DNA of 64,000 nt from Algoriphagus sp. AGSA1. Lineage in GTDB: Bacteria > Bacteroidota > Bacteroidia > Cytophagales > Cyclobacteriaceae. The DNA lies in contig NZ_JAJUWR010000005.1 of NCBI RefSeq assembly GCF_021390545.1, positions 124,001 to 188,000 on the forward strand. Reading direction: 5' to 3'. Position numbers and translations under genes: made by a program. The notes under the pieces were generated by a model, which saw only the letters and a program-made list of their open reading frames with translations, did not search any database and was not told the DNA's origin. Below, piece after piece: positions 8,337-20,490 of this stretch (its first letter is position 1; each line of letters starts with the position of its first letter).

Positions 8337-8654
8337 CTAAGCCTCTCCCGGTGTACCAAAGCTAATCGGAAACTGCGGTGCTCCTCCCGATTGGTTAATC
8401 TTACCAAAAGCAGCCTCATATTTTTCGATATTGTCTTTCAATGCGGCAAGCAATCGCTTGGCATGATCCGGAGTGACAATAATCCTCGACTTCACTTTTG
8501 CCTTGGGTACACCCGGCATCAGGCGGATAAAGTCAATCACAAATTCCGAATTGGAATGTGCGATCATCGCCAGATTGGAATATACGCCTTCAGCTACTTC
8601 CTCTGAAAGCTCTACATTGATCTGCTGATCTACTTTTTTGTTGTCGTCTTGCAT
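8337..8654 (-). CDS. DUF3467 family protein
   Basis: A 105-aa cytosolic protein of the DUF3467 family. Visible hallmarks are INVELSEEVAEGVYSNLAMIAHSNSEFVIDF (the conserved N-terminal strand pair) and SRIIVTPDHAKRLLAALKDNI. No enzymatic motif is present and the function is not known. In Bacteroidota it is regularly found next to rpoC, as here, but the two are not one transcript in this genome: a terminator closes rpoC at 8946-8975 and the gene has a 340-bp upstream gap. Confidence 0.85.
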   Translation of the reverse strand: MQDDNKKVDQQINVELSEEVAEGVYSNLAMIAHSNSEFVIDFIRLMPGVPKAKVKSRIIVTPDHAKRLLAALKDNIEKYEAAFGKINQSGGAPQFPISFGTPGEA

Positions 8655-8994
8655 GGTTGATATTAGTTTATTTGATTATAGGCGATGATGCCAGTAGCCT
8701 TATGTTCCTTGGCTAATCGGCTGGAAGGCCGAAGACCGAAGTGGTCTCAATTCCATTGTTGACCAAATCCTATAATGCTTTAGTCTCTTTACTGGTGCCA
8801 AAGAGGATAAGCCTACTAAATTATCCATAATGATTTCACCAGGATATATTGATAGTGAAACTCTCTGCTCTATCTTCTGATGGCCACATGCTCTGCGTTC
8901 TCTGCGTAAACCTCTGTGTCCACTGTGGTTATCCTAGATATTCATAAAAAAGGCCTGTCGTGAAACAGGCCTTTTGAATTAATTTATTAAACTT
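8655..8994. other. Gap between rpoC and the DUF3467 gene
   Basis: Contains the rpoC terminator and, at about 8892-8930, a repeat of the form CTCTGCGTTCTCTGCGTAAA...CCTCTGTGTCCACTGTGGTT, a class of dispersed intergenic repeat frequent in Bacteroidota. A shortened copy lies at about 8250-8276. The promoter of the DUF3467 gene must be here, but no consensus match stands out. Confidence 0.5.
8946..8975 (-). terminator. Terminator of the rpoBC operon
   Basis: On the minus strand AAAAGGCCTGT pairs with ACAGGCCTTTT around a TTCACG loop and runs into a T-tract. It lies 20 bp after the rpoC stop and closes the long secE-to-rpoC gene block. Confidence 0.9.
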
Positions 8995-11900
8995 TTACAG
9001 GATTGCTTCACTAGATCTTTTACTAGATGTGCGCTCCATGTTTTCCGAAAGCTTATCATATTCTTCCTGAGAACCCACAATAATCGGCTGCAATCTTCGC
9101 TGACCGGTGCCGGCAGGAATCAAGTGGCCGACGATCACGTTCTCTTTCAGACCTTTCAGTTCATCACGCTTACCTCTGATAGCTGCCTCAGAAAGCACCT
9201 TAGTGGTTTCCTGGAAGGACGCGGCAGAGATAAATGACTCAGTACCCAAAGATGCCGCAGTGATACCCTGTAGCGTAGGCTTAGAGACCGCAGTCTCAGC
9301 GTCACGTACCTGTACCAGCTTAAGATCCTTACGTTTCAAGCTGGAATTCTCATCTCTCAATCTTCTCGCAGAGATAATCATACCAGGCTTCAAGGTAGAA
9401 GAATCACCTGCATCCATGACCACTTTGCGGTCAAGAATATTGTCATTCTCTTCTCTGAAAGCCCACTTATCCACTACCTGGTTTTGTAGGAATCCAGTAT
9501 CACCAGCGTCAAGGATTTCAACTTTCTGCATCATCTGGCTTACAATCACCTCTATGTGCTTATCATTGATTTTCACACCCTGAAGTCGGTAAACTTCCTG
9601 AATCTCATTCACCAAGTACTCTTGAACAGCTGTAGGGCCTTTGATCGCAAGAATATCATTTGGAGTGATCGCTCCATCAGAAAGTGGTTCACCAGCTCTG
9701 ATAAAGTCATTCTCCTGCACAAGGATATGCTTAGACAGAGATACCATGTATTTCTTGATCACACCATCTTTGGATTCGATGATGATCTCCCTGTTACCGC
9801 GCTTGATACCACCGTAAGTCACTACACCATCGATTTCAGAAACTACAGCCGGATTGGATGGGTTTCTAGCTTCGAAAAGCTCGGTAACTCTTGGAAGACC
9901 ACCGGTAATATCCCTGGTCTTACCTACAGATCTTGGGATTTTCACAAGAACCTGACCGGATCTTACTTTATCCCCAGCGTCAATAGCCAAGTGAGCGCCT
10001 ACCGGGATATTGTAAGCTTTGGATTCCTCCCCATAGTTTACAATGATTGCCGGGTTCTTGGTTCTATCTTTTGAATCGATGATTACTTTTTCGCGGTAAC
10101 CCGTCTGATCATCGGATACTTCTTTATAGGTAACACCTTCAGAAATTGCTTCAAATTCAATAGTCCCGTCAAACTCAGAAAGGATAACGGCATTATATGG
10201 ATCCCACTTACAAAGCGTCTGTCCTTTGGTGATTTTCTCACCATCTTTCACATCTACGATAGCACCGTAAGGAGCATGGTTAGAAACAAGTGTCTTACCA
10301 GTCTTAGGATCATTAATCTTGATTTCACCGGATCTACCCATGACCACCGTTACCGGCTCGCCCTCTTTGTTGGTAGTCTCGATCAATCTCAGTTCCTCAT
10401 CGAATTCCACCACACCGTCGAACTTAGCGATCACACTGGCTTCTACGGCCATGTTGGATGCTGTACCACCCACGTGGAAAGTTCTCAATGTAAGCTGTGT
10501 ACCTGGTTCACCGATAGACTGTGCCGCGATAACCCCCACGGATTCACCTGTCTGAACCATATGCCCAGAGGATGTTAGATTTCTTCCGTAACATTTGCTA
10601 CAAACTCCTCTACGGGTTTCGCAAGTCAACACTGATCTTATCTCCACCTCATCGATTCCAGACTCATCTATTAGCTGGGCTACTTCATCGGAGATCATTA
10701 CTCCTGACTCGATGATCAGCTCATCGGTCACAGGATGATAGATATCATGGACAGAGACTCTACCCACTACTCGTTCAGAAAGTGGTTCCACGATATCGTC
10801 GTTATCTTTCAGCGGCTGTACAAGCAAGCCTCTCAAGCTACCACAGTCCTCTTCAGTGACAATCATATCCTGAGCCACATCTACCAGACGTCTGGTCAGG
10901 TAACCGGCATCGGCAGTTTTCAATGCGGTATCGGCGAGACCTTTACGCGCACCGTGTGTGGAGATAAAGTACTCCAATACATCCAGACCTTCCTTGAAGT
11001 TGGAAAGGATAGGGTTTTCGATGATCTCACCCACAGAACCTTGGAGGTTCTTCTGTGGCTTGGCCATCAAACCTCTCATACCACCCAATTGACGGATCTG
11101 CTCTCTGGAACCTCGGGCTCCTGAGTGCATCATCATATAGATGGCATTGAACCCTTGCTTATCTTCTTCCATCTGCTTCATCAGGTTATTGGTCAGATGA
11201 GAGTTGGTACGGGTCCAGATATCAATTACTTGGTTATATCGTTCGTTGTCGGTGATCAGCCCCATTAGGTAGTTGTTCCAAACTTGGTCAACCTCTTCTT
11301 GGGCTTTAGAGATCATCGGCTCTTTTTCCTCAGGAATAATGACATCATTCAACCCCATAGATAGTCCACCTTTGTAAGCAGACTGGAATCCTAGGTGCTT
11401 GATATCATCCAAGAACTGAGCTGTACGTGCCATTCCACATACTTTCACCACTTTAGCGATAATCTGCTGAAGTTTCTTTTTGGTCAATAGCTCATTTACA
11501 TAACCTACTTCTTTTGGTACGAATTGGTTGAAAATCAAACGACCGGCTACAGTCTCAATGATCTCATCCTTGTATCCTCCATCTTCGGTTCTTACCTGCA
11601 CTTTACATTTGATATTCGCATGCTTGGAGATCTTCTCCTCATTCAAGGCGATAATCACTTCCTCCGTGCTATAGAATGTCATTCCCTCACCGGCAACCAT
11701 CTCTTCTGGAGTAGATTTCTTGCCCTTGGTCACATAGTATAGACCCAATACCATATCCTGGGAAGGTACTGTTATAGGGGCACCGTTGGCCGGGTTAAGG
11801 ATGTTATGCGAGGAAAGCATCAAGGTAGAAGCTTCCAGGATTGCCTCATGCCCTAGAGGCACATGAACTGCCATCTGGTCACCGTCAAAATCGGCGTTGA

Positions 11901-13311
11901 ATGCAGTACATACCAATGGGTGGAGCTGGATGGCTTTCCCTTCAATCAATTTAGGCTGGAATGCCTGAATACCCAGTCTGTGAAGCGTAGGAGCACGGTT
12001 GAGGAGCACAGGGTGCCCTTTCAATACGTTTTCCAAAATATCCCAAACCACAGGATCTTTACGATCCACGATTTTCTTAGCAGACTTCACGGTCTTCACA
12101 ATACCTCTTTCAATCAGTTTCCTGATGACAAAGGGCTTGAACAGCTCAGCCGCCATATTTTTGGGAAGCCCACACTCGTGAAGCTTCAATTCAGGCCCTA
12201 CCACGATCACAGAACGACCGGAGTAATCCACCCGCTTACCGAGCAAGTTTTGACGGAACCGTCCTTGCTTACCTTTCAACATATCGGAAAGGGATTTCAA
12301 GGCACGGTTTCCATCGGATCTTACCGCATTTACTTTTCTGGAGTTATCGAATAGAGAATCCACAGCTTCCTGGAGCATTCTTTTTTCGTTTCTCAAAATC
12401 ACCTCAGGAGCCTTGATATCGATCAATCGCTTCAGACGGTTATTTCTGATAATAACTCTTCTATATAGGTCATTCAGGTCTGAAGTCGCAAAACGGCCAC
12501 CATCCAAAGGAACCAACGGACGCAATTCCGGCGGAATCACAGGAACCATACGGACTACCATCCACTCAGGGCGGTTTTCAATTCTGGTTCTCGCATCACG
12601 GAACGCTTCCACCACTTTCAACCTTTTCAGCGCCTCCGCTTTTCTCTGCTGAGAAGTATCAGTAGCAGCCTGGTGACGCAGTGAGTAAGAAAGGTCATCC
12701 AGATCAATTCTCGCCAATAGCATCTCCAACGCTTCAGCACCCATCTTGGCGATGAATTTATTAGGATCCTCATCGTCAAGCATATGGTTTTCCTTAGGAA
12801 GCTTGTCCATGATATCCAGGTACTCATCTTCCGTAAGGAAGTCTAGGTATTGAACTCCTTCTTCCGCTTTGATTCCCGGCTGAACTACCGCATAACGCTC
12901 GTAATAGACAATCTGATCAAGTTTCTTAGTCGGAAGACCAAGAAGATAACCGATTTTGTTAGGAAGAGATTTGAAATACCAAATGTGAGCTACCGGTACT
13001 ACCAGTTCGATGTGCCCCATTCGCTCTCTTCTTACTTTCTTCTCAGTAACCTCTACACCGCAGCGGTCACAGATAATACCTTTATACCTGATGCGCTTGT
13101 ACTTGCCACAATGACACTCCCAGTCTTTGACCGGACCAAAAATCCGCTCACAGAACAAGCCGCCCATTTCAGGCTTGTAGGTTCTGTAGTTGATGGTCTC
13201 TGGCTGGGTCACCTCGCCGTTTGAGCTGTCCAGAATAGATTCTGGGGAAGCCAAACTGATGGTGACTCTGGAAAAATCATTGTTAAGTTTTTTATTTTTT
13301 CTGAACGCCAT
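8995..13311 (-). CDS. rpoC: RNA polymerase subunit beta'
   Basis: Catalytic subunit of RNA polymerase (1438 aa). The N-terminal zinc ribbon is visible ([20 protein letters not shown]), the absolutely conserved magnesium motif NADFDGDQ lies in the expected place, and the second zinc site ([13 protein letters not shown]) and the trigger-loop region ([13 protein letters not shown]) follow. The length is typical for Bacteroidota, which carry insertions in the C-terminal half (here the region with repeated [15 protein letters not shown] strands). It follows rpoB by 48 bp and is the last gene of the block. Confidence 0.99.
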   Translation of the reverse strand: MAFRKNKKLNNDFSRVTISLASPESILDSSNGEVTQPETINYRTYKPEMGGLFCERIFGPVKDWECHCGKYKRIRYKGIICDRCGVEVTEKKVRRERMGHIELVVPVAHIWYFKSLPNKIGYLLGLPTKKLDQIVYYERYAVVQPGIKAEEGVQYLDFLTEDEYLDIMDKLPKENHMLDDEDPNKFIAKMGAEALEMLLARIDLDDLSYSLRHQAATDTSQQRKAEALKRLKVVEAFRDARTRIENRPEWMVVRMVPVIPPELRPLVPLDGGRFATSDLNDLYRRVIIRNNRLKRLIDIKAPEVILRNEKRMLQEAVDSLFDNSRKVNAVRSDGNRALKSLSDMLKGKQGRFRQNLLGKRVDYSGRSVIVVGPELKLHECGLPKNMAAELFKPFVIRKLIERGIVKTVKSAKKIVDRKDPVVWDILENVLKGHPVLLNRAPTLHRLGIQAFQPKLIEGKAIQLHPLVCTAFNADFDGDQMAVHVPLGHEAILEASTLMLSSHNILNPANGAPITVPSQDMVLGLYYVTKGKKSTPEEMVAGEGMTFYSTEEVIIALNEEKISKHANIKCKVQVRTEDGGYKDEIIETVAGRLIFNQFVPKEVGYVNELLTKKKLQQIIAKVVKVCGMARTAQFLDDIKHLGFQSAYKGGLSMGLNDVIIPEEKEPMISKAQEEVDQVWNNYLMGLITDNERYNQVIDIWTRTNSHLTNNLMKQMEEDKQGFNAIYMMMHSGARGSREQIRQLGGMRGLMAKPQKNLQGSVGEIIENPILSNFKEGLDVLEYFISTHGARKGLADTALKTADAGYLTRRLVDVAQDMIVTEEDCGSLRGLLVQPLKDNDDIVEPLSERVVGRVSVHDIYHPVTDELIIESGVMISDEVAQLIDESGIDEVEIRSVLTCETRRGVCSKCYGRNLTSSGHMVQTGESVGVIAAQSIGEPGTQLTLRTFHVGGTASNMAVEASVIAKFDGVVEFDEELRLIETTNKEGEPVTVVMGRSGEIKINDPKTGKTLVSNHAPYGAIVDVKDGEKITKGQTLCKWDPYNAVILSEFDGTIEFEAISEGVTYKEVSDDQTGYREKVIIDSKDRTKNPAIIVNYGEESKAYNIPVGAHLAIDAGDKVRSGQVLVKIPRSVGKTRDITGGLPRVTELFEARNPSNPAVVSEIDGVVTYGGIKRGNREIIIESKDGVIKKYMVSLSKHILVQENDFIRAGEPLSDGAITPNDILAIKGPTAVQEYLVNEIQEVYRLQGVKINDKHIEVIVSQMMQKVEILDAGDTGFLQNQVVDKWAFREENDNILDRKVVMDAGDSSTLKPGMIISARRLRDENSSLKRKDLKLVQVRDAETAVSKPTLQGITAASLGTESFISAASFQETTKVLSEAAIRGKRDELKGLKENVIVGHLIPAGTGQRRLQPIIVGSQEEYDKLSENMERTSSKRSSEAIL

Positions 13312-13359
13312 AGTTTTTTGAAAGATATGTAAGGGGCTCTTGCGAGCCCATTCGCTTTA

Positions 13360-16300
13360 TTAATCCAAGGTAATTTCAAGAGCCAAACCTCTCAATTCAT
13401 GAACCAGTACATTGAAGGATTCAGGAATATTAGGTTTAGGAAGGTTTTCACCCTTCACAATCGCCTCGTAAGCTTTTGCTCTACCGATTACGTCATCAGA
13501 CTTCACTGTCAGGATCTCCTGAAGTACGTGTGATGCACCGAATGCTTCCAGTGCCCAAACTTCCATCTCTCCGAAACGCTGGCCACCAAACTGAGCTTTA
13601 CCACCCAATGGCTGCTGCGTGATCAATGAGTATGGGCCGATGGAACGGGCGTGCATCTTATCATCTACCAAGTGGCCTAATTTCAGCATGTATGCAATAC
13701 CTACTGTGATTGGCTGATCGAATTTCACTCCTGAAAGACCATCGTATAAGTAGGTACGTCCATAAGCCGGTAAGCCTGCCAACTCCAATTCATGGGATAC
13801 TTCTTCCATAGAAGCACCGTCAAATATCGGCGTAGCGTATTTCTTGTCCAGCTTCTGTCCAGCCCAAGCCAGTACCGTTTCGAAGATCTGTCCGATGTTC
13901 ATTCGGGAAGGTACACCCAGCGGGTTCAATACGATATCCATAGGGGTTCCATCCTCTAGGAATGGCATGTCCTCATCCCTTACGATTCTGGCTACGATCC
14001 CTTTGTTACCGTGACGACCCGCCATTTTATCACCCACTTTCAGCTTGCGCTTCTTGGCGATGTAAACTTTAGCAAGCTGAACGATACCCGCAGGAAGTTC
14101 ATCCCCTACTTCAAGCGTAAATCTTTCTCTCTTGAAGGTACCGGAGATCTCATTTCTTGAGTTCGTGTAGTTTTTCACCAAATGGACGATCAGCTCATTG
14201 GTATGAGGATCATTAGTCCAGTCGTCAAGAACGATATCAGAGATCAAGTTAGCTTCCTCAGGCACATTGTAGTTACTCTCATCTCTGTAAGGATTCTTAG
14301 CAGGGAAAAGGTTGTTTTCAATGTTTTTGGCATTGAACTTCTGTCCTTTGGTGATGATCTCATCACCGAATTTATGCCTCACACCCTGGGACGTTTTGCC
14401 ATCCAGAATAGTGACCATTTTGTTGATCATTCGGGCTCTGATACCCAGGAGATCCTTAGAATATCTGGACTTAAGCTTTTCAACTTCGGCTTTCGCCTTA
14501 GCTCTTACGTCTTTGTCCTTCTTGGGTCTTGCGAATAGCTTCGTCTCGATCACAACACCATTCAGAGAAGGTGAAGCTTTCAGCGAAGCATCTTTCACGT
14601 CGCCGGCCTTATCACCGAAGATCGCTCTAAGCAACTTCTCTTCCGGAGTAGGGTCAGTTTCACCTTTTGGAGTGATTTTACCGATGATAATATCACCTTC
14701 TTTTACCTCAGCTCCAATGGCAATGATCCCATGCTCATCCAGGTTTTTAACAGCCTCCTCGGATACGTTAGGGATTTCAGAAGTCAATTCTTCCTCGCCT
14801 CTTTTCGTATCCCGGACTTCCAACTGGAATTCTTCCACGTGGATGGAAGTGAAGATATCTTCCCTTACCACACGCTCAGAGATCACGATCGCATCCTCAA
14901 AGTTATATCCTTGCCATGGCATGTACGCCACTTTAAGGTTTTTACCAAGAGCCAGTTCACCGTTGTTAGTGGAGTAACCTTCAACCAACACCTGACCTTT
15001 TTTCACCTTCTGCCCTTTCAGCACCAAAGGAGTCAAGTTGATCGTAGTATCCTGGTTAGTTCTTCGGAACTTGATCAGGTCGTAGGTTTTGTACTCGTCA
15101 GTGAAATTCACCAAAAGTTCATCCTCCGTCAAATCGTATTTGATGGTGATTCTCTTGGCATCCACATAATCCACAACCCCACTTGCTTCAGCAATGATCA
15201 GCGACCTGGAATCTACAGCAGCTTTTGCTTCCAGGCCAGTTCCCACAATAGGAGCTTCAGCTTTCAACAAAGGAACTGCCTGACGTTGCATGTTGGATCC
15301 CATCAAGGCACGGTTGGCATCATCATGCTCCAAGAATGGAATCAATGATGCCGCCACAGATACGATCTGATTAGGGGCAACGTCCATGTAGCTGATTTCG
15401 GATGGTTCCAATACCGGGAAGTCACCCTCGAATCTTGCTTTTACTTTTTCATTGATAAACTTGCCATTTTCGTCCAGAGGAGCATTAGCTTGGGCAATGT
15501 TATGGTCATCTTCTTCCTCAGCCGTGAGGAACAAAACATCCTCAGCTTTCATACTAGCTTTGCCATCCTTCACCTTGCGGTAAGGAGTTTCCAGGAAGCC
15601 CATTGAGTTCACTTTTGCATGAACACAAAGAGAAGAGATCAAACCAATGTTTGGACCTTCAGGAGTTTCGATGGTACATAGACGACCATAGTGCGTATAG
15701 TGAACGTCACGAACCTCAAAACCGGCTCTTTCTCTGGAAAGACCACCTGGCCCCAAAGCCGAAAGTCTTCTCTTGTGAGTCAACTCCGCCAATGGATTGG
15801 TTTGATCCATAAACTGGGAAAGCTGGTTGGTTCCGAAGAAGGAATTGATCACAGAAGAAAGTGTCCGCGCGTTGATCAGATCGACTGGTTTAAAGTCTTC
15901 GTTGTCACGAACGTTCATTCTTTCACGGATCGTCCTGGCCATTCTGGCCAAGCCTACACCGAACTGGCTGTAAAGCTGCTCACCTACAGTCCTTACTCTT
16001 CTATTACTCAAGTGATCAATATCATCGACCACAGCCTTGGAGTTGATCAGTCCGATCAGGTATTTTACGATGTTGATGATATCTTCCTTGGTAAGGACGA
16101 TTTTCTCAGAATCGATGTCAAGTCCCAGTTTTTTGTTGATTCTATATCGACCAACTTCACCTAAGTCATAACGTTTGTCAGAGAAGAACAAACTATGAAT
16201 TACTTCACGAGCCGTGGACTCATCAGGAGCTTCCGTATTTCTCAACTGACGGTAGATAACCTCCACAGCCTCTTTCTCAGAGTTGGAGCTATCTTTCTGT

Positions 16301-17235
16301 AGGGTATTATAGATGATAGAGTAATCAGCCACGTTCACATCTTCTCTATGGAGAATAATGCTCTTCGAGCCTGAGTCCAAGATCATTTCGATGTCTTCGT
16401 CTGTAAGCACGGTATCCCGCTCAAGCAATACCTCATTTCGGTCGATGGAGACAACTTCACCGGTATCTTCATCCACGAAATCTTCTACCCATGTCCTAAG
16501 AACCCTAGCCGCTAGTTTTCTGCCGGCCACTTTTTTCATCGCTGATTTAGTGGCACTTACTTCTTCAGAAAGTCCAAACAGGTCAAGAATATCCTTGTCG
16601 GAGCCATAACCTATGGATCTCAACAAGGTGGTGACAGGGAATTTCTTCTTACGATCGATGTATGCGTACATGACATTGTTGATATCAGTGGCAAATTCGA
16701 TCCAGGATCCTTTGAAAGGGATGATTCTGGCAGAGTATAGTTTCGTGCCATTGGTGTGCTTGCTTTGTGCGAAGAACACGCCTGGCGAACGGTGAAGCTG
16801 GGAAACAATAACTCTTTCTGCACCATTAATCACAAATGACCCCTTCTCGGTCATATACGGAAGATTACCTAAGAATACTTCTTGCTCAATCGTTTCGAAA
16901 TCCTCATTGTCCTCATCATGGCAAAGTAATCTCAACTTTGCTTTCAACGGTACAGAGTAGGTCAAGCCACGGTCAATGCATTCGCCCACGGAATATTTGG
17001 GTGGATCTACTGCATAATCGATGAATTCAAGAGTGAAATTTTCTCTGGAATCACTGATTGGGAAGTTTTCCGCGAATACTTTGAATAACCCGTCTGCCCG
17101 GCGCTTTTCCGCAGGAGTATCCAGTTGGAAGAAATCTTTGAAAGACTGCAACTGAATATCTAGAAAATCCGGATAGCTTTTGACCACCTTAATGGAGGAG
17201 AAACTTTTCCTTTCGGTTTGATTCTTGATAGCCAA
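13360..17235 (-). CDS. rpoB: RNA polymerase subunit beta
   Basis: Forms the second half of the RNA polymerase active-site cleft (1291 aa). The rifampicin pocket reads [17 protein letters not shown]...[12 protein letters not shown], the unmutated, sensitive form. The C-terminal [19 protein letters not shown] segment and the [24 protein letters not shown] clamp anchor are intact. It lies between rplL and rpoC. A terminator-like hairpin at 17325-17353 sits between rplL and rpoB, as in many bacteria where partial termination sets the ratio of L7/L12 to polymerase. Confidence 0.99.
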   Translation of the reverse strand: MAIKNQTERKSFSSIKVVKSYPDFLDIQLQSFKDFFQLDTPAEKRRADGLFKVFAENFPISDSRENFTLEFIDYAVDPPKYSVGECIDRGLTYSVPLKAKLRLLCHDEDNEDFETIEQEVFLGNLPYMTEKGSFVINGAERVIVSQLHRSPGVFFAQSKHTNGTKLYSARIIPFKGSWIEFATDINNVMYAYIDRKKKFPVTTLLRSIGYGSDKDILDLFGLSEEVSATKSAMKKVAGRKLAARVLRTWVEDFVDEDTGEVVSIDRNEVLLERDTVLTDEDIEMILDSGSKSIILHREDVNVADYSIIYNTLQKDSSNSEKEAVEVIYRQLRNTEAPDESTAREVIHSLFFSDKRYDLGEVGRYRINKKLGLDIDSEKIVLTKEDIINIVKYLIGLINSKAVVDDIDHLSNRRVRTVGEQLYSQFGVGLARMARTIRERMNVRDNEDFKPVDLINARTLSSVINSFFGTNQLSQFMDQTNPLAELTHKRRLSALGPGGLSRERAGFEVRDVHYTHYGRLCTIETPEGPNIGLISSLCVHAKVNSMGFLETPYRKVKDGKASMKAEDVLFLTAEEEDDHNIAQANAPLDENGKFINEKVKARFEGDFPVLEPSEISYMDVAPNQIVSVAASLIPFLEHDDANRALMGSNMQRQAVPLLKAEAPIVGTGLEAKAAVDSRSLIIAEASGVVDYVDAKRITIKYDLTEDELLVNFTDEYKTYDLIKFRRTNQDTTINLTPLVLKGQKVKKGQVLVEGYSTNNGELALGKNLKVAYMPWQGYNFEDAIVISERVVREDIFTSIHVEEFQLEVRDTKRGEEELTSEIPNVSEEAVKNLDEHGIIAIGAEVKEGDIIIGKITPKGETDPTPEEKLLRAIFGDKAGDVKDASLKASPSLNGVVIETKLFARPKKDKDVRAKAKAEVEKLKSRYSKDLLGIRARMINKMVTILDGKTSQGVRHKFGDEIITKGQKFNAKNIENNLFPAKNPYRDESNYNVPEEANLISDIVLDDWTNDPHTNELIVHLVKNYTNSRNEISGTFKRERFTLEVGDELPAGIVQLAKVYIAKKRKLKVGDKMAGRHGNKGIVARIVRDEDMPFLEDGTPMDIVLNPLGVPSRMNIGQIFETVLAWAGQKLDKKYATPIFDGASMEEVSHELELAGLPAYGRTYLYDGLSGVKFDQPITVGIAYMLKLGHLVDDKMHARSIGPYSLITQQPLGGKAQFGGQRFGEMEVWALEAFGASHVLQEILTVKSDDVIGRAKAYEAIVKGENLPKPNIPESFNVLVHELRGLALEITLD

Positions 17236-17324
17236 GGTAGTGTATGTTTATGGTGAAATATTAATAGCGATAAAATCCAATTTCCGCTTAGAATAATGCA
17301 TTTTTAAACCTGTGCATAAACAGG

Positions 17325-17353
17325 AAAAGACCTGACTATAATAGTCAGGTCTT
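17325..17353 (-). terminator. Attenuator-like hairpin between rplL and rpoB
   Basis: On the minus strand AAGACCTGACTAT pairs with ATAGTCAGGTCTT and is followed by TTCC, only a short T-run. It lies 39 bp after the rplL stop and 90 bp before rpoB. I see no strong promoter between it and rpoB, so partial termination with readthrough is the most likely role. Confidence 0.75.
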
Positions 17354-17391
17354 AGGTCTGAACCCCAACCTAATAGTTGCGGTTCAACAAA

Positions 17392-17772
17392 TTATTTGAT
17401 CTCTACTTCAGCACCAGCTTCTTCCAAAGACTTCTTCAAGCCTTCAGCTTCGTCTTTGGCTACGCCTTCTTTCAATGCTTTAGGAGCTCCGTCAACTAGT
17501 TCCTTAGCCTCTTTAAGACCAAGACCAGTCAATTCTTTAACAAGCTTGACAACTGCCAGTTTTGATCCACCTGCAGATTTCAAGATCACGTCAAAAGTTG
17601 ACTTTTCTTCTTCGACTGCAGCTTCACCAGCACCAGCACCACCAGCTACAACTACTGCACCTGCAGCAGCTGGCTCGATGCCATACTGATCCTTAAGGAT
17701 ATCTGTCAATTCTTTAACCTCTTTTACAGTCAAGTTTACCAACTGATCTGCAAGTTGTGTAAGATCTGCCAT
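17392..17772 (-). CDS. rplL: 50S ribosomal protein L7/L12
   Basis: Stalk protein that recruits translational GTPases to the ribosome (126 aa). The N-terminal dimerisation part, the Ala/Gly-rich hinge (residues about 36-52) and the C-terminal domain ([33 protein letters not shown]) are all clear. It follows rplJ by 42 bp. The following hairpin can lower transcription into rpoB, consistent with the need for several L7/L12 copies per ribosome. Confidence 0.98.
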   Translation of the reverse strand: MADLTQLADQLVNLTVKEVKELTDILKDQYGIEPAAAGAVVVAGGAGAGEAAVEEEKSTFDVILKSAGGSKLAVVKLVKELTGLGLKEAKELVDGAPKALKEGVAKDEAEGLKKSLEEAGAEVEIK

Positions 17773-17814
17773 TGTATTTGAAATTTAATATTTGTTTGAA
17801 TGATTTTTTTTTAC

Positions 17815-18357
17815 TTATTTTTCTTCTCTCTCAGCGAGTGTTTTAAGCACACCAGTGATATTGTTCTGGCCACTTTGCAATGCTGAAAGAAGGTTCATAG
17901 CCGGAGACTGCAGCAAGCTGATAAGGTCGCCGATCAATTCCTGCTTTGATTTCAACTTAGATAGCATTTCCAGGTTCTCTTCACCCACGAATATGTCCGC
18001 ATCGATAGAGGCTCCTTTAAAGGCTGGCTTTGTTGCTTTTTTACCTAATTTCTTTCTAAAATCCAGCAATACATTTGCCGGAAGATTACTCGTCTCACTT
18101 GAGAAGATAATTCCAGAGAATCCTTTCAACGCTTTATCAGACAACTCAGAGTAGTCGCCGTCCAAATTTTCCAGTGCCTTGCTGATCAAGGTGTTTTTGT
18201 ACACTTTGTACTCCACGCCTTTTTCGAAACAAGCTCTTCTGAATGCATTAACCTGAGCTACGGAAAAACCGGACGCATCAGTGATATAGAAGAAAGGGTT
18301 TTCTTTAAATTTCTCAGTAAGACCGTCGATTATTACTTTCTTTTCGTCTCTAGTCAT
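17815..18357 (-). CDS. rplJ: 50S ribosomal protein L10
   Basis: Base of the L7/L12 stalk (180 aa). It binds 23S rRNA through the N-terminal domain and L7/L12 dimers through the C-terminal helix. The segment FYITDASGFSVAQVNAFRRACFEKGVEYKVYKNTLISKAL is typical. It starts 2 bp after the rplA stop on the minus strand, so translation is probably coupled. In E. coli L10 represses its operon through a leader; the tight gap here leaves no room for such a leader. Confidence 0.98.
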   Translation of the reverse strand: MTRDEKKVIIDGLTEKFKENPFFYITDASGFSVAQVNAFRRACFEKGVEYKVYKNTLISKALENLDGDYSELSDKALKGFSGIIFSSETSNLPANVLLDFRKKLGKKATKPAFKGASIDADIFVGEENLEMLSKLKSKQELIGDLISLLQSPAMNLLSALQSGQNNITGVLKTLAEREEK

Positions 18358-18359
18358 GA

Positions 18360-19058
18360 TTAAATTCCTTGAATGCTACCCTTGTCCACTGCAATTCCAG
18401 GAGACATTGTACTGGATAAATGAATACTCTTGAAATATGTTCCTTTGGAAGAGGAAGGCTTTAGCTTGGAAATGGTAAGGATAAGTTCTTTCACATTCTC
18501 TTCAATCTGCGCCGCAGTGAAGGATGCCTTACCAATACCTGCGTGGATAATTCCAAATTTATCTACTTTGAAATCAATTTTACCCGCTTTAACTTCTTTT
18601 ACTGCCTTGGCTACATCCAGAGTAACAGTTCCTGATTTAGGATTTGGCATAAGACCTCTCGGCCCCAATACTCTACCCAATCTACCTACTTTTGCCATTA
18701 CGTTAGGCATGGTGATGATGACATCAATGTCAGTCCATCCGCCTTCGATTTTAGCTATATAGTCATCCAAGCCTGCGTAATCTGCACCTGCTTCGGTCGC
18801 CTCTGCTACTTTGTCAGGAGTACAAAGCACCAATACTTTGATGTCTTTGCCTGTACCATGAGGAAGCGCGACAACGCCCCTTACCATTTGATCAGCTTTA
18901 CGTGGATCCACACCCAAACGGATGTCAAGATCTACAGAAGCGTCAAACTTCGTCATAGTAATATCCTTCACGATAGTAGAAGCTGCCTCCAGGGAGTACA
19001 CTTGGCTTGGGTCGTACTTAGAAAGAGCTTCTTTTTGCTTTTTTGTTAACTTAGCCAT
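18360..19058 (-). CDS. rplA: 50S ribosomal protein L1
   Basis: Forms the mobile L1 stalk at the E site and is a translational repressor of its operon in E. coli (232 aa here). The signature [30 protein letters not shown] and the [12 protein letters not shown] loop are present. It follows rplK by 10 bp and precedes rplJ by 2 bp. Confidence 0.98.
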   Translation of the reverse strand: MAKLTKKQKEALSKYDPSQVYSLEAASTIVKDITMTKFDASVDLDIRLGVDPRKADQMVRGVVALPHGTGKDIKVLVLCTPDKVAEATEAGADYAGLDDYIAKIEGGWTDIDVIITMPNVMAKVGRLGRVLGPRGLMPNPKSGTVTLDVAKAVKEVKAGKIDFKVDKFGIIHAGIGKASFTAAQIEENVKELILTISKLKPSSSKGTYFKSIHLSSTMSPGIAVDKGSIQGI

Positions 19059-19068
19059 TGTTTTTTAT

Positions 19069-19512
19069 TTATACTTCCCAAGGGGCTTTACCAGATACTG
19101 TGATTCCCATGCTTCTTGCTGTACCAGCCACCATTTTCATAGCAGACTCCACTTTGAAAGCATTAAGGTCAGGCATTTTTACCGCTGCTATCTCCTTAAC
19201 CTGATCCCAGGTCACTGATCCCACCTTCTTACGGTTAGGCTCAGCAGATCCGCTTTTGACTTTCGCTGCCTCAAGCAACATATTTGCCGCAGGAGGGGTC
19301 TTTACTACGAAGTCAAATGACTTATCTGAGTAGATTGTAATCAGTACAGGAAGCACCTGACCCATTTTATCCTGGGTACGTGCGTTGTACTGCTTACAAA
19401 ACTCCATGATGTTCAGACCCTTGGAACCAAGAGCCGGACCTACTGGAGGCGACGGGTTTGCCTGGCCACCTTTCACTTGTAGTTTTAAATAACCAGTGAT
19501 TTCCTTAGCCAT
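19069..19512 (-). CDS. rplK: 50S ribosomal protein L11
   Basis: Part of the GTPase-associated centre with 23S rRNA helices 43/44, and required in many bacteria for RelA-type stringent signalling (147 aa). The N-terminal [25 protein letters not shown] is the family signature. It sits 3 bp after nusG and 10 bp before rplA. Confidence 0.98.
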   Translation of the reverse strand: MAKEITGYLKLQVKGGQANPSPPVGPALGSKGLNIMEFCKQYNARTQDKMGQVLPVLITIYSDKSFDFVVKTPPAANMLLEAAKVKSGSAEPNRKKVGSVTWDQVKEIAAVKMPDLNAFKVESAMKMVAGTARSMGITVSGKAPWEV

Positions 19513-19515
19513 TGC

Positions 19516-20073
19516 TTAGTCTTGTTTTTCTACTTGTATAAAGTTTAATTCAACAGGAGTATTTCGGCCGAAGATCTTAACCATAACATTAAGCTTCTTC
19601 TTATCCTCAAATATCTCCTCTATTGTTCCGGTAAATCCACTGAAAGGACCGTCCATCACTTTGACAGTCTCTCCGACTATAAATGGTGTATCCAGTTTCT
19701 CTGCGAACTCATCAATCTCCTCAACCTTACCTAAAATACGGTTGATTTCCGACTGACGAAGTGGCTCAGGGGTTTTGGAAGCCCCACCTGAGTTGGATCC
19801 TAAGAAACCGATTACTCCCGGAATACTTGTAATTACGTGATTGGCCTCACCATTGGAGAGATCCGCGTTGACCAAAACGTATCCCGGAAAGAAATTTCTC
19901 TCCCTGACGCGCTTTTTGCCATTCCGCATCTCATATACTTTCTCGGAGGGTATCAAGACCTCAGGAATAAAATCGCCAATATCCTGTCTGGTAATCTCAT
20001 TATCCAGATAGGTTTTAGTTTTTTTCTCCTGCCCCGCTACTACTCTGAGTACGTACCATTTATGTTCAGCCAT
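19516..20073 (-). CDS. nusG: Transcription factor NusG
   Basis: Processivity and coupling factor that binds the polymerase clamp and S10/Rho (185 aa). The N-terminal NGN domain starts at WYVLRVVAGQEKKTKTYL and the KOW motif is near the C-terminus (GETVKVMDGPFSGFTGTI). It is 18 bp downstream of secE and upstream of rplK. Its ribosomal partner S10 is also encoded in this window, at 87. Confidence 0.98.
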   Translation of the reverse strand: MAEHKWYVLRVVAGQEKKTKTYLDNEITRQDIGDFIPEVLIPSEKVYEMRNGKKRVRERNFFPGYVLVNADLSNGEANHVITSIPGVIGFLGSNSGGASKTPEPLRQSEINRILGKVEEIDEFAEKLDTPFIVGETVKVMDGPFSGFTGTIEEIFEDKKKLNVMVKIFGRNTPVELNFIQVEKQD

Positions 20074-20091
20074 TCTGTAATGTCAATTCAA

Positions 20092-20280
20092 TTAGAATAA
20101 ATCATAAAACCATGTCATGATGTTCTCAAATCCAAGATCTACCACGCCTATAAACAAGGCGAAGATCAAAGATGCTACCAACACCAGTACCGCACTATTC
20201 TGAAGAAATGAAAATTTCGGCCAAGTGACCTTATTCACCATCTCATCATAAGATTCGAGGACAAAGTTTTTTAGATTCAT
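20092..20280 (-). CDS. secE: Preprotein translocase subunit SecE
   Basis: Small essential subunit of the SecYEG channel (62 aa). It has the short single-span form: an amphipathic N-terminal helix (ESYDEMVNKVTWPKF, with the conserved V-T-W-P) and one transmembrane segment (residues about 28-50). It lies 16 bp after tRNA-Trp, before nusG, the standard order. Confidence 0.96.
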   Translation of the reverse strand: MNLKNFVLESYDEMVNKVTWPKFSFLQNSAVLVLVASLIFALFIGVVDLGFENIMTWFYDLF

Positions 20281-20296
20281 AGTGTACTTAACTTAC

Positions 20297-20370
20297 TGGC
20301 ACGGGCAGAGAGATTCGAACTCCCATCAACGGTTTTGGAGACCGCTATTCTGCCGTTGAACTATGCCCGT
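20297..20370 (-). tRNA. tRNA-Trp (CCA anticodon)
   Basis: Cloverleaf with acceptor ACGGGCA/TGCCCGT, anticodon loop CTCCAAA (anticodon CCA) and T-loop GTTCGAATC. The 3' end GCCA appears to be encoded, which the other three tRNAs here do not show. It is the first product of the secE-to-rpoC transcript, with its own promoter at 20400-20431. Confidence 0.96.
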
Positions 20371-20399
20371 GTAAATGAACGCCCCGCTAAATGGGAACG

Positions 20400-20431
20400 C
20401 AAAATTAGGTATTGATTCATTAAGAAACAAA
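20400..20431 (-). promoter_or_regulatory. Promoter upstream of tRNA-Trp
   Basis: On the minus strand TTTG (20428-20431) is followed after 20 nt by TAATTTTG (20400-20407), matching TTTG / TAnnTTTG. It overlaps the edge of the tuf terminator, so the tuf transcript ends and a fresh one starts here, driving tRNA-Trp and secE through rpoC. Confidence 0.78.
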
Positions 20432-20461
20432 TGCGATCCCAAAATATTTGAGATCGCATTG
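20430..20461 (-). terminator. Terminator after tuf
   Basis: ATGCGATC pairs with GATCGCAT around an AT-rich loop, 30 bp after the tuf stop, followed on the minus strand by TTTGTTTC. The stem is eight base pairs with a modest T-tract. Confidence 0.7.
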
Positions 20462-20490
20462 TATATTATTAATCAATCAGTGATTGATGA

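Noticed and set aside
8892..8930. CRISPR-like repeat
   Set aside because: The CTCTGCG/CTCTGTG pieces are short, irregular and not separated by equal spacers; they match the dispersed intergenic repeat type instead.
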